From positions 1-38,069 of the forward strand of contig NZ_JAQGMM010000221.1 of NCBI RefSeq assembly GCF_028292365.1: a DNA stretch of 38,069 bases. The letters run 5' to 3'. The DNA is from Caballeronia sp. (GTDB lineage Bacteria; Pseudomonadota; Gammaproteobacteria; Burkholderiales; Burkholderiaceae). The notes beneath the pieces are model-generated. The model ran no database searches, had not been told where the DNA came from, and saw nothing but the letters and a program-made list of their open reading frames with translations. Of the stretch, positions 24,816 to 34,032 are shown piece by piece (position 1 is the first letter of the stretch; each line of letters begins with the position of its first letter). The translations under genes were made by a program, and so were the position numbers.

Positions 24816-24958
24816 GCGCTTACAACGTTGTCGGGTTCATGCTCGTGCTCCCGGCAGCAATGGGAGTTAGATCCGGGTCTGAGCAAGCTCGCCCACGCGG
24901 CGCGATGGGCCGTGCATTTCCGGTGTAGAGTTGAGCATCATCGACTTGAGTGCCGCCC

Positions 24959-25477
24959 ATGTCCAAACCCACGCCCGATCAAGCCAGCCAGGAGACCGCT
25001 CGTCTCGTGCTTCGTATGGATGCAGCCATTTCGGCATTCAGGGCTGGGCTGAGGTCGGGGGTGCAAGCACTCGATTCGGCGGGCCCGATTGTCTCGCATG
25101 ACTCGCTCGCCTCGTCGTCGAGCGGCCGCATGTCAGTAAGTGGGATGGGCCTGGCGGAGCGTCGTGTGCCCCGTCGGCCGAACAAGGTGGAGCTCGCCAT
25201 CCTCACGGCGCTTGCCGACACCTACGGCGCCGAAATGCTGACCAATTCTTCCCTCGGCTACGTTTTGCGCGTCTTTGCAAGGGGCGGCGGCGTCGCGCTC
25301 GTGCAGCGACTGCTGTTCGGTGAGTCAGCATCAGATCAGCAACTTTCGATGATGCTCACGGCGGCCCGCATCGCGCTTACCCAAATCTCAACGGTCTTCC
25401 CGGACGTGTTCTTCGCAGATGCCAACGCCGTGATTGCGGGCTTTCGACCGCGGCCGCCAGCGGGATTTTCCACCTAG
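24959..25477 (+). CDS. Unrecognised protein of 172 residues
   Basis: A frame of 172 residues from ATG 24959 (175 from a GTG at 24950). I do not recognise the family. It has a polar N-terminus, a Ser-rich stretch near 45-60, a basic RRVPRRPNKVELAIL segment and a helical C-terminal half ending in a Pro/Arg tail. No signal peptide or membrane segment is evident. Codon bias is GC-rich at third positions over the middle and end, which supports a real gene, while the start is uncertain because no ribosome site is clear. The next 290 bp to 25768 hold nothing I could identify. Confidence 0.55.
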   Translation: MSKPTPDQASQETARLVLRMDAAISAFRAGLRSGVQALDSAGPIVSHDSLASSSSGRMSVSGMGLAERRVPRRPNKVELAILTALADTYGAEMLTNSSLGYVLRVFARGGGVALVQRLLFGESASDQQLSMMLTAARIALTQISTVFPDVFFADANAVIAGFRPRPPAGFST

Positions 25478-25768
25478 AGCGGAAGGAAAAGCGAGCGCAT
25501 GCCCGTATGGTTGCGGCGCCAGCAACGCAACCGGCCGAGCTAACGTTTGCGCCATCAGTGAGCCGCATCACATAGACGGTGCAGCCGTGCAGTCGCGCTA
25601 AAATAACTGCGCATTCAAAATGCGTAGCCTTTCCAACATTAAGCCACACGATTCGGTCACTCATTTTGCAAGTGGCCACGGCATCTCGCACGCGGCATCT
25701 TCATTCACACGGCGGCCCAAATCAATTTCACTGACGGTGTTCTCGGCGCTAGCCTTCATGCGCTCAAT

Positions 25769-26506
25769 ATGCCCGAAGTACTCGGGGTCGTTGTCGCGCT
25801 CGTGCTTGGCGGCATGGTCAAAGGGATTGTCAGCATCGGCGTGCCGCTTGTCGCCATGCCCATACTGAGTCAGTTCTTGCCGATCAAGCAGGCAGTGCTT
25901 CTTCTTTCGATGCCCATCATTCTCGGCAATATCCCCCAAGCGCTGGAAGGCGGTGAGATGCTGCCAACGGTTCGCCGTATTGCGGCTCCGCTGATTGGCA
26001 CCGTTCTGGGAAATATCGTGGGCGTGACGGTGTTGATTTCACTCGCGCCGCATCGCGCGCAAGCGGCGGCAGGTTGTTTGCTGATGCTTGCTGCGCTTTT
26101 GTTGCTCGCGGCGCCGAAGCTCACGCTTTCGCCTCGCTTGGCCAAGCCCGCTGGCTTGGCATTCGGATTTGGCGCGGCCGTGATGGAAAGCATTGCGTCG
26201 GTGCCCGGCCCTTTGCTCGCGATGTATCTGATCGCGACAGGCGCAACAGGCAAGGCATTTACGAAACAGATCGCGATCATCCTCGTTGTATCAATCCTCA
26301 CCCTGATCCTCACGTTCAGCGGAGGCACTCATACGAGCCTGAGCGACATCGCTATTTCGACGGCGGCAAGCGTTCCTGTCATTATCGGCATCGTGCTTGT
26401 GCGCCCGCTTCGCGACAAACTGCCGCCGGGCGCATTCCGAATGTTGGTGCTGCTTTTTGTACTTGCCGCCGCGTGTCAGATGATCTGGAAGTCAGGCATA
26501 TTGTAA
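25769..26506 (+). CDS. TauE/SafE-family membrane protein (probable anion exporter)
   Basis: A 245-residue protein with about 7-8 hydrophobic segments and the TauE/SafE pattern: the first half motif GMVKGIVSIGVPLVAMPIL (about 15-33) and a second-half copy GFGAAVMESIASVPGPLLAMYL (about 132-153). Family members export sulfite, sulfoacetate or organic anions from the cytoplasm. No ribosome site is obvious before the start. It stands alone between an unknown gene and the leftward SRPBCC gene, with no sulfur-metabolism gene nearby, so the substrate is open. Confidence 0.85.
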   Translation: MPEVLGVVVALVLGGMVKGIVSIGVPLVAMPILSQFLPIKQAVLLLSMPIILGNIPQALEGGEMLPTVRRIAAPLIGTVLGNIVGVTVLISLAPHRAQAAAGCLLMLAALLLLAAPKLTLSPRLAKPAGLAFGFGAAVMESIASVPGPLLAMYLIATGATGKAFTKQIAIILVVSILTLILTFSGGTHTSLSDIAISTAASVPVIIGIVLVRPLRDKLPPGAFRMLVLLFVLAAACQMIWKSGIL

Positions 26507-26575
26507 GGGTGCAGAGGCCGATGGCCCGCTAGCAACGCAGTGCACGCCGGCGCGGGCGCGGGCGTCATCAATCCG

Positions 26576-27022
26576 TCAATCCGGGATCTCGGGCTCGACC
26601 AGCTTTGCCAGTTGAAGAAGCGACTCTTGCCAGCCGAGGTAGCACATCTCCACGGGAATGACGTCGGGTATGCCCTCCTGGACGATGGTGAGCTCGGTGC
26701 CGCAGGACACTTGCCGCAATGAAACAGTGACGTCCATCTGGCCGGGCAGGTTCGAGTCGTCGAATCGGTCCGAGTAGCGGATCTTCTCGAACGGCACCAG
26801 TTCGGCGTACTCGCCACCGAACGAGTGGCTGTTGCCGGTGGTGAAGTTGCGGAAGGACATTTTGTGTGTGCCGCCTACACGGGCATCCATGTGGTGGACC
26901 TGACAGGTGAACCCGTAAGGAGGAAGCCACTTCGCTATTGCATCGGGTTCGAGGAAGGCCCGATAGATACGTTCGGGAGTCGCGCGCAAGACGCGGTGCA
27001 GACGGACGGTTCCGGTAGTCAT
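26576..27022 (-). CDS. SRPBCC-domain protein (AHSA1-like)
   Basis: A 148-residue single-domain protein of the START/Bet v 1-like SRPBCC superfamily, AHSA1 type. The family opening VRLHRVLRATPERIYRAFLEP is followed by IAKWLPPYGF, GGTHKMSFRNF and a C-terminal helix GWQESLLQLAKLVEPE. Such proteins bind hydrophobic ligands; their physiological role is mostly unknown. ATG 27022 has AAAGGCGA at ribosome-site distance; the frame extends upstream without support. It is divergent from the VOC protein at 27372, and SRPBCC and VOC genes are often found together. Confidence 0.87.
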   Translation of the reverse strand: MTTGTVRLHRVLRATPERIYRAFLEPDAIAKWLPPYGFTCQVHHMDARVGGTHKMSFRNFTTGNSHSFGGEYAELVPFEKIRYSDRFDDSNLPGQMDVTVSLRQVSCGTELTIVQEGIPDVIPVEMCYLGWQESLLQLAKLVEPEIPD

Positions 27023-27371
27023 GGTGTGATCGCCTTTCAGTGGAGAAGTGGGACATAACCCTACGACGTTTCGGCGACGCTGGTATCGACATAAATCAAG
27101 GTCAGTAAAAACCCCTAGGTGCCGACAAGTTTCACCCGCACCCGACGCTTCCTTCGAGTAGGGTGATTGCCATTCCAGCGTTCGGCGGATGCGGTCCGCG
27201 ATATCCGGGGTTACATCGCATCGCATCGGTCTGGTAAAAATGTGAATCTTTTTCCCCAACGTGTCGAACTGGACGGTCTTCCTTCGTCGTCCCAGTAGCA
27301 GCATACGGTTTGCCCGCGCGTTCACTGCGCGTTCGTTGCGCATTCAACCAAACACCGACAGGAGCTTTTCC
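27023..27371. other. Divergent intergenic region, about 350 bp
   Basis: This lies between the SRPBCC and VOC genes and presumably holds both promoters. Open frames cross it as upstream extensions of the two genes, but they lack ribosome sites and family similarity. No clear operator or repeat was seen. Confidence 0.5.
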
Positions 27372-27845
27372 ATGACGATTCAAAAGATCACGCCGTTTCT
27401 CTGGTACTCCGAGGAAGCTGAGGAAGCCTCTGCTTTCTATGCGGATATCTTTCCAGACTCGCGCGTCGTTCGGGTCACTGCGGTGACGAGCGCCGGTTCC
27501 ACGAAGCTCGTCGAATTTGTGCTCTCTGGGCAGCCTTTTTTCGCCATGAGTTCCGGAGGAGGCGACTCGTTCAACCACTCGGTATCTCTTGTGGTCAGTT
27601 GTGACGATCAGGAGGAACTTGACCGCTATTGGAATGCTCTTCTCGAGGGCGGCGGTTCGCCCGAGGCATGCGGCTGGCTGAAAGACCGCTTCGGCGTCTC
27701 GTGGCAGATCGTTCCCTCCGATCTCATCCCGATGATGTCGGACCCCGATCCTGTAAAGGCCACGCGCGTTGCCGAAGCCATGATGAAAATGGTGAAGTTC
27801 GATGCCGCCACGCTGAGAGCCGCTTATTCGGGAACAACCGATTAA
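27372..27845 (+). CDS. VOC-family protein (PhnB/3-demethylubiquinone-9 3-methyltransferase-like)
   Basis: A 157-residue vicinal-oxygen-chelate protein. The opening QKITPFLWYSEEAEEASAFY and the central LSGQPFFAMSSGGGD, then WLKDRFGVSWQIVPS, are typical of the PhnB-like subgroup often mislabelled as 3-demethylubiquinone-9 3-methyltransferase. These are small dimeric folds; enzymatic activity is generally unproven. ATG 27372 is preceded by AGGAG at 7-8 bases, which fixes the start although the frame extends upstream. It is divergent from the SRPBCC gene. Confidence 0.88.
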   Translation: MTIQKITPFLWYSEEAEEASAFYADIFPDSRVVRVTAVTSAGSTKLVEFVLSGQPFFAMSSGGGDSFNHSVSLVVSCDDQEELDRYWNALLEGGGSPEACGWLKDRFGVSWQIVPSDLIPMMSDPDPVKATRVAEAMMKMVKFDAATLRAAYSGTTD

Positions 27846-28031
27846 CGACAGGCCCCGACCTTGATGTGCGCGATTCAAAAGCCCTGCGCCACTGCGAGTG
27901 GGTTAAGTTTAGCTAAGTCAAGCAGTGCCGGGGTGCGATCGTGGCGTGAACAATAAACTGGCGGGCGGTGCCGCTAGCATCCGAGCCTGAGCAACCCGGG
28001 AATGCTGTGACGTCAGGATTTTCGGCGCCGC

Positions 28032-28736
28032 TCACCAGGGAACGACGCGTCCCAGGTAGTCCAGGTAATGCAATCCAGAGCGCCCTTCGTAAGCCTCCAT
28101 TGTGCTCAGCAAGTTCGGGATACTTTCCTCAATACCCAGACGCCCCTCAGGACCGCCCATATCTGTTCGTACCCATCCAGGCGCCATCAGTAACAAGGTT
28201 CTTGCGTCGTTCCGGTGACGCGCGGCAAAGCTACGCATGAACATGTTGAGAGCAGCCTTACTGCCTCGGTAGACCTCGTAGTTGCCGTTAGTATTGTTAG
28301 TCAGGCTACCTTGCCCGGACGACATGACGCCAATCGTTCCGGCCGGCTCCACGAGATCCTGAAACGCCTCGATTATCCTCATCGGACTCAACGAGTTCGT
28401 CACCATCACGCGCACGAATTCCTCGGTCGACACATCGGCGATCGTTTCACGATCATCATTTTTGACGCCGGCATTCACGAAAAGCACATCCAGTCTTCGA
28501 TCTCTAAGGCGACGATGTAACGCGGTGACCTGGTCGGGAATTGTGATATCGACTGCTTCAACTTCCAGCGCACCTCGGGTGCTTGCCGAGAGGTGGCGCA
28601 GCTTTTTCATTGAGCTCTCCCTGCCGGTGGCTATGACTCGCCAGCCGCGCTTGAGGTATTCCTCGACCATTGCAAATCCGAGGCCGCGGGATGCACCGAT
28701 GAGGAGGACAGTTTTCTGCGGAGTTGTGTCTTGCAT
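28032..28736 (-). CDS. SDR-family oxidoreductase
   Basis: A 234-residue classical SDR. Cofactor motif GASRGLG at about 14-20; FVNAG at about 86-90 in place of NNAG; active-site Ser in VMSSGQG and YRGSK with the Tyr/Lys pair near 155-159. The early TGRESS after the second strand suggests NADP preference. The start at 28736 has AAGGGA upstream. It is divergent from a LysR gene at 28867 with about 130 bp between, a typical target-regulator pair. Substrate unknown. Confidence 0.88.
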   Translation of the reverse strand: MQDTTPQKTVLLIGASRGLGFAMVEEYLKRGWRVIATGRESSMKKLRHLSASTRGALEVEAVDITIPDQVTALHRRLRDRRLDVLFVNAGVKNDDRETIADVSTEEFVRVMVTNSLSPMRIIEAFQDLVEPAGTIGVMSSGQGSLTNNTNGNYEVYRGSKAALNMFMRSFAARHRNDARTLLLMAPGWVRTDMGGPEGRLGIEESIPNLLSTMEAYEGRSGLHYLDYLGRVVPW

Positions 28737-28866
28737 TGATCATTCCCTTAAGTCATGAGCCGATACAGGGAATATATCGACGAGAGATACATGGCGGAAG
28801 ACGCAGCGGGTGCACTTATAACGTGCAGCAAACGCCATGTCCTAATCGATAATGCTACGATCAGCC

Positions 28867-29796
28867 ATGACAGAACCCGATCTGAATTTACTCATCGCGC
28901 TCGACGTATTGCTTGCCGATGGCAGCGTGGCCGGTGCTGCGCGTCGGCTGGGATTGAGTGCCTCGGCAATGAGCCGAACCTTGGCCCGGCTCCGCGCGGC
29001 GACCGGTGACCCGTTATTGGTTAGGGCCGGGCGCGGTATGGTATTGACACCCCATGCAGAGGCACTGCATCAACGCACTCAGAATGCGGTTCATGAAGCA
29101 CGTGCTGTACTTCGTCCCTCAACAACGGAACCGGATTTTTCAACGTTGCAGCGGACCTTTACCATTCGTGCCAACGACGGTTTTGTGGAAGCCTTCGGCG
29201 CCGCGCTGATCGCCGCGGCGACCGCTGCTGCGCCGCTCGTGCGTCTGCGTTTCGCGCCCAAGCCCGAGAAGACGGCGGCGTATTTGCGCGACGGCTCCGC
29301 TGATCTTGAGATCGGTGTCTTGAGCGACATGGGACCGGAAGTCCGTGTGCAAGCACTATTCCGGGATCGGTTTATTGGTGTTGTCAGGCAGGGTCATCCG
29401 CTCGCGTTGGAGCGCGAGGCGACGGCCGAACGGTACATCGCCTTCGGTCATGTCGTCGCTTCACGACGCGGTCGGGCAACCGGACCGGTTGACGAGGCGC
29501 TAGCCGCCTTAGGGCTTGAGCGAACAATCGTCGCCGTGGTTCCGAGTTTTCCCGCCGCGCTCGCCGTGGCGCGAGCCTCCGACTTGATCGCGCTCGTGCC
29601 TGCATCTCTGATGGCCAATCTACCTGAACAGCAAGGGTTGCCCACGGCCGTCACCACTTACGCCTTCGAGCTTCCCGTTGCGACCGGGGAGATCACGGTA
29701 TCGCAGATGTGGCATCCTCGTTTAGAGGTCGACCCTGTTCATCGCTGGCTCCGACGACTGACGCTGACTGTATGTCGCGAACGGCTGCGTGTGTGA
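28867..29796 (+). CDS. LysR-family transcriptional regulator
   Basis: A 309-residue LTTR of the NodD/PcpR-like branch, opening EPDLNLLIALDVLLADGSV, with the helix-turn-helix AARRLGLSASAMSRTLARLR (about 23-42) and the wing GRGMVLTPHA. The effector domain follows from about 90. ATG 28852 is also in frame (five more residues); neither start has a clear ribosome site, and 28867 was chosen by family N-terminal length. It is divergent from the SDR gene at 28736, which is its likely target. Confidence 0.87.
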   Translation: MTEPDLNLLIALDVLLADGSVAGAARRLGLSASAMSRTLARLRAATGDPLLVRAGRGMVLTPHAEALHQRTQNAVHEARAVLRPSTTEPDFSTLQRTFTIRANDGFVEAFGAALIAAATAAAPLVRLRFAPKPEKTAAYLRDGSADLEIGVLSDMGPEVRVQALFRDRFIGVVRQGHPLALEREATAERYIAFGHVVASRRGRATGPVDEALAALGLERTIVAVVPSFPAALAVARASDLIALVPASLMANLPEQQGLPTAVTTYAFELPVATGEITVSQMWHPRLEVDPVHRWLRRLTLTVCRERLRV

Positions 29797-30003
29797 AACG
29801 GCAGACGGAAGCGCACAGGCATTGTCCTCATTTCCGTTATGCAAAACGACTGCACGCGCGCTCAGCTTCAGCCGCTGCGTGACAGAGTATTAGCTTTCTT
29901 GATACTGCCTTCAGACATGCTGTTTTCTTGAATTTGACTCCGTACACTTGTTTTCAAGGCGACGAACTGCGCGCCGTGATAACAAAAGTCCCAGGAGACA
30001 AAA

Positions 30004-31407
30004 GTGAGCAAACAGATATTGCTGGAGGATCTTCCTCTGCGCCGCTTCCATCTGCGAGTGGCATTCAGCGGGACCGGTGGCCAGTTCAGCGATGGCTTCG
30101 TGCTGGGGATCATCGGCATTGCGGTGAGCATGGCATCCGTGCCGCTTCATTTGACTCCGCTCTGGATGGGGTTGCTTGGCGCTGCGTCCCTGGCGGGCCT
30201 GTTTCTCGGGAGCATGTTCGCCGGTCCGATTGCGGACAAGTACGGCCGACGCACTATCTTCGCGTTCGACATGTTGTTGTTCGCTATCATTTCGGCGGCG
30301 CAATATTTCGTGACTTCGCCGGCACAACTATTGGTCCTTCGCTTGCTGCTAGGATTGATTCTTGGTGCGGACTACGTAGTAAGCAAGTCACTCGTGACCG
30401 AGTTTTCGCCACGCCGTTATCGCGGCCGCTTGCTCAGCGTGCTTGCCGCCGCATGGGCTGCGGGCTACGTCGGCGCCTACCTTATCGGGTTTGTCATCCG
30501 TGACATTGGCCCCGACGCATGGCGAATCATGCTGGCCGCGAGCGGGATCCCGGCACTCCTCATTCTTCCATTCCGCCTGGGCGTGCCGGAGTCGCCGATG
30601 TGGTTGATGAAACGCGGGCGGCGCGACGAGGCGCTTGCAATCATACGTCGCAAATTCGGGCCTGAAGTCATCCTCCCTGAATCGTCACCCTTGTCTTCGT
30701 CACCAGCGTCTCAGCAACGACGCGGCGCGTGGTCGCAATTGTTCTCGCCGCGCTGGCGCAAGAACACGCTGGTCGGGTGTGTGTTCTATACCTGTCAGGT
30801 CGTCCCGTATTTCGCGCTGGGCACGTTCTCCCCGAAGGTGCTCCAGGCCCTCCAGGTCAAGGACAACTTCGTAGGAGGCCTGATTTATAACGTCCTGCTC
30901 TTCGCGGGAGCAATCGTTGGTCTTTTGATCGTCGACAAGCTGTCGCGCCGCGCCTTCCTCATTGGCACTTTCTACCTCGCAGCGGTGGCCCTGGCGATCC
31001 TTGCTTACGCGGGATTCGGGCCAATAGGAACCATGATCGCGTTTGGTCTCTTCGCCTGCATTCTTTCAGCGGCCGCCAATCTTGAGTTTGTGTATCCGCC
31101 CGAACTTTTTCCGACTGACCTGCGTGCATCGGGCGTTGGACTGGCGGTCGCCTCCAGCCGGTTTGGTTCGGCCATTAGCACGTTCCTTCTTCCGTTGGCG
31201 ATGCAGCACGTGGGCATTCACTCGGCACTCGGTGTGTGCGTTGGTGTATTGGTATTCGGTGGCGTCTTTTGCCAAGTGTTTGCGCCGGAAACGGGCACTG
31301 CAAACCTGTCGGACATGAGTCCCGGGCAAAGTAATGAAAGCGAGTCTGCAATGGGCGGCGAACAGGGTGCCGCGCTTGCCGCCTGGTCAGACAGCAACAG
31401 GAAATAA
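30004..31407 (+). CDS. MFS transporter (metabolite:proton symporter type)
   Basis: A 467-residue major facilitator with about 12 hydrophobic segments. Loop motifs support the MFS sugar/metabolite-porter branch: GPIADKYGRRTIF (about 78-90) between helices 2 and 3, LLGLILGADYVVSKSLVTEF with RRYRGRLLS after helix 4, and PESPMW before the central loop. The C-terminal 40 residues are hydrophilic. It starts with GTG 30004 preceded by CAGGAGA. It is first in a rightward run with a LysR gene and an aspartase/fumarase-type lyase, so it may carry an amino acid or dicarboxylate used or released by that enzyme (inference). Confidence 0.88.
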   Translation: MSKQILLEDLPLRRFHLRVAFSGTGGQFSDGFVLGIIGIAVSMASVPLHLTPLWMGLLGAASLAGLFLGSMFAGPIADKYGRRTIFAFDMLLFAIISAAQYFVTSPAQLLVLRLLLGLILGADYVVSKSLVTEFSPRRYRGRLLSVLAAAWAAGYVGAYLIGFVIRDIGPDAWRIMLAASGIPALLILPFRLGVPESPMWLMKRGRRDEALAIIRRKFGPEVILPESSPLSSSPASQQRRGAWSQLFSPRWRKNTLVGCVFYTCQVVPYFALGTFSPKVLQALQVKDNFVGGLIYNVLLFAGAIVGLLIVDKLSRRAFLIGTFYLAAVALAILAYAGFGPIGTMIAFGLFACILSAAANLEFVYPPELFPTDLRASGVGLAVASSRFGSAISTFLLPLAMQHVGIHSALGVCVGVLVFGGVFCQVFAPETGTANLSDMSPGQSNESESAMGGEQGAALAAWSDSNRK

Positions 31408-31491
31408 CACCAGTTGACGCTCCGAAGAAGCGACGCGCCAGATGACTTATCCTGCGGTGTCATGCAAGGACAACATTTAACAGAGCCCATC

Positions 31492-32505
31492 ATGTCGCTG
31501 AACAAGCCAATCGATATGCACGCGGTACAAATCTTCGTTGCCGTCGCGGAAGAAGGCAGCATGTCCGGAGCAGCGGCGCGGATGGGCATTTCTCAATCGG
31601 GTGTCTCCCAGATCATCCGGCAACTCGAAGAAGAACTCGGTGTGGTGCTCGTCAATCGAACCACTCGCCCGCTGGCGTTGACGCCGTTCGGCATAGCGTT
31701 ACGAAACCGTGGGGCGATACTGAGCGAGGAAATCGCGAACCTGAAGGCCCAGGTCGTTGAAGCAGGGCAAGGGATCAAGCCTGACCTGCGCATCGGGCTG
31801 GTCGACTCGTTTGCGGCGACTTGCGGGTCGGTCTTCACCAAGCGCCTGCTGGGGAAGGTTTCAAGACTGTCCATACGCACTGGATTGAGTCCTCAACAGG
31901 GCGAGGCATTGCTCCGGCGGGATCTGGATCTTATCGTCACAAGCGACGCGCTGATGGACGCCAACGACGTGGTGCGGTACCGGCTCTTTTCAGAGCGCTA
32001 CCTTGTCATCACGCCAAAGGATGCGCACAAGTCTGTCCGGACCGTCGAAGACGTTCGAGCGCTGGCAAACTTGCTTCCGATCGTACGCTTCAACCGGACC
32101 TCGCAGGTTGGCATGCAGATCGAGCGCTACCTGCGCCGGATCGAGCTGCGTATGCCGATCCGTCTGGAACTCGATAACGCCGATGCCCTGACGTCGATGG
32201 TTGCCGAGGGTATCGGATGGGCAGTGACTTCGCCAATGTGTTTGCTGCAGGGCGCGGCGCATGCGAGTCGGGTAACAACCCATGTGGTGGACAACCTGGG
32301 ACTTGAACGGTCGCTTTACCTGGTCGCGCGCCGCGACGAATACAGCGCGTTTTTTGAAGACGCATGCGAGACGGCGCGCGAGGTGATCGAAACGTCTTTC
32401 CTGCCCAGGCTGAAAGCGTTGGGCCGAGGGATTGAAGAACTGATTGTTGTTGATGAAAAGAATGTTGGTCAGAGCAATGTTGATGAAAGGAACTCACATG
32501 AATAA
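31492..32505 (+). CDS. LysR-family transcriptional regulator
   Basis: A 337-residue LTTR. The helix-turn-helix is GAAARMGISQSGVSQIIRQLE (about 24-44) with wing TTRPLALTPFG; the effector domain runs from about 95 (DLRIGLVDSFAAT) to 300. The C-terminus carries an extra acidic tail with a short internal repeat (VDEKN, VDERN). In-frame starts exist at 31462 and 31414; 31492 gives the usual length before the DNA-binding domain. Its stop overlaps the lyase start by 8 bp, so regulator and lyase are translationally coupled, unlike the usual divergent layout. Confidence 0.87.
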   Translation: MSLNKPIDMHAVQIFVAVAEEGSMSGAAARMGISQSGVSQIIRQLEEELGVVLVNRTTRPLALTPFGIALRNRGAILSEEIANLKAQVVEAGQGIKPDLRIGLVDSFAATCGSVFTKRLLGKVSRLSIRTGLSPQQGEALLRRDLDLIVTSDALMDANDVVRYRLFSERYLVITPKDAHKSVRTVEDVRALANLLPIVRFNRTSQVGMQIERYLRRIELRMPIRLELDNADALTSMVAEGIGWAVTSPMCLLQGAAHASRVTTHVVDNLGLERSLYLVARRDEYSAFFEDACETAREVIETSFLPRLKALGRGIEELIVVDEKNVGQSNVDERNSHE

Positions 32506-33922
32506 GCCTGTTTATAACGATCCACAAACCGAATCACGAACTGAACGCGACTACGTTGGCGAAGTCACCATACCCGGCGACAAACTGTATGGCGTCAACA
32601 CAGTAAGGGGCGTTGAAAATCTCAGCGTCTCGCCGCTTGGCATCGCGCACTATCCGCAGTTCCGGGACGCGTTTGCACAATGCAAGTGGGCTGCCGCGTT
32701 AGCCAATCGTGACAATGATGTGCTGACTGAACAGCAGTGCGAAGCGATCGTGCGTGCGTGTCAGGAAGTCATTGCGGGACAGTTTGATGATTCGCTGATC
32801 GTCGATCTGCTGGAAGGGTCCGGCGGCACCTCGACCAACATGAATTTCAACGAGGTCATCGCCAATCGGGCGCAGCAGCATCTGGGGCAAGCATCCGGGT
32901 CATACGACGTGATCCATCCGAATGACCACGTGAACCGTTCGCAATCGACCAATGACGTTTATCCAGCTGCTTTGAAGATAGCAACGCACGCGATGCTCGA
33001 ACCGCTCATCACGGAAATAGTGCTACTTGCGGCGCACTTCGACACTAAGGCGACGGAATTCGCCGACATCCTCCATCTCGGCCGCACGTGTCTGCAAGAT
33101 GCGCAGCCGATGCGACTGGGGCAGGTCTTTGGCGGCTACGCGGCGCTTACCCGGCGTCTGGCGGAAGAACTTGCGGCCGTACGCGACAAACTCCGTACGC
33201 TTCCGCTTGGTGGTACCGCGATCGGTACGGGTTTTGGCGCCCCCGCGGGATATCGATCGGCTGTCTATCAGCATCTCTCAAGCATCACCGGCGTGGAATA
33301 TAGGGCACCGTCGAACCCCTTCGATGCCATGCAGAACATGGACGTGTTTTCTCGCGTTTCGGGCGAACTGCGTACCTGCGCGGCGTCTCTGGCGAAGGTC
33401 GCTTCGGATCTGACCGTGCTGTCGTCCGGCCCGGTAGGAGGCCTCGGGGAATTGCGTCTTCCTGAGGCTCAAGCCGGCTCGTCCATCATGCCGGGCAAGG
33501 TCAACCCGGTCTTGCCAATGGCCATGGTCCAGTTGAGTTTTGCTGTTATCGGAAATGACGTTGCAGTCGCTCAGGCGGTTCAGTATGGCGAACTCGAGAT
33601 CAATCACTTCGAGCCTGTCGTGGCGTCTCGTGTGTTCGACAGCATCATGCTGCTGACCAACGGCATCCAACGATTCGCGCAGAAGTGTGTAGCCGGTATT
33701 ACGGCCGATGTCGCACGAAACGAGCAGCACCTGATGGATTCGATGGCCATGGCAACCGCGCTCGTGCCCAAACTTGGATACGCTCGTGTGAGCAAACTGG
33801 CTCGCCAGTCCGTCGCTGAAGGTCGCCCGCTGCGCAGCATACTGGAGGAGTCCGGGCTGCTGGCCAAAGACGATACGTTGGCGGCCATTCACGAGGCCTC
33901 GCTCCCGGTTTTCGGCGTGTAA
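32498..33922 (+). CDS. Aspartase/fumarase-superfamily lyase (aspartate ammonia-lyase-like)
   Basis: A 474-residue lyase that should add or remove ammonia, water or an amine across a fumarate-like double bond. Seen: the substrate loop EGSGGTSTNMNFNE (106-119), SQSTNDVYPA (149-158), the signature GSSIMPGKVNP (327-337) with catalytic Ser about 328, and GELEINHFEP, which is closer to aspartase than to fumarase. At the position of FumC His188 and E. coli AspA Gln191 the motif reads GRTCLQDA, with Cys198, an unusual residue in the pocket. Start ATG 32498 overlaps the LysR stop. The MFS carrier upstream fits uptake or release of an amino or dicarboxylic acid. Substrate may not be aspartate. Confidence 0.85.
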   Translation: MNKPVYNDPQTESRTERDYVGEVTIPGDKLYGVNTVRGVENLSVSPLGIAHYPQFRDAFAQCKWAAALANRDNDVLTEQQCEAIVRACQEVIAGQFDDSLIVDLLEGSGGTSTNMNFNEVIANRAQQHLGQASGSYDVIHPNDHVNRSQSTNDVYPAALKIATHAMLEPLITEIVLLAAHFDTKATEFADILHLGRTCLQDAQPMRLGQVFGGYAALTRRLAEELAAVRDKLRTLPLGGTAIGTGFGAPAGYRSAVYQHLSSITGVEYRAPSNPFDAMQNMDVFSRVSGELRTCAASLAKVASDLTVLSSGPVGGLGELRLPEAQAGSSIMPGKVNPVLPMAMVQLSFAVIGNDVAVAQAVQYGELEINHFEPVVASRVFDSIMLLTNGIQRFAQKCVAGITADVARNEQHLMDSMAMATALVPKLGYARVSKLARQSVAEGRPLRSILEESGLLAKDDTLAAIHEASLPVFGV

Positions 33923-33961
33923 GCAATAGTGGATGGTGGTGGTCGTCGCTATACGCCAGAA

Positions 33962-33993
33962 AAAAACCGCGCTGATTGCTGAGCGCGGTTTTT
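33962..33993. terminator. Bidirectional intrinsic terminator
   Basis: AAAAACCGCGCT (33962-33973) and AGCGCGGTTTTT (33982-33993) form a perfect 12-bp stem with an 8-nt loop and T-runs on both strands. It closes the lyase operon (stop at 33922) and the convergent PRC-barrel gene. Confidence 0.95.
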
Positions 33994-34032
33994 ACATTGA
34001 GCTCGCGATAAGTGCGCTCTTTATCGTTAGAT

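Noticed and set aside
24821-24830. 10-bp palindrome ACAACGTTGT after the DUF1697 gene
   Set aside because: It is too short, with no loop or T-tract; such palindromes are expected by chance in a window of this size.
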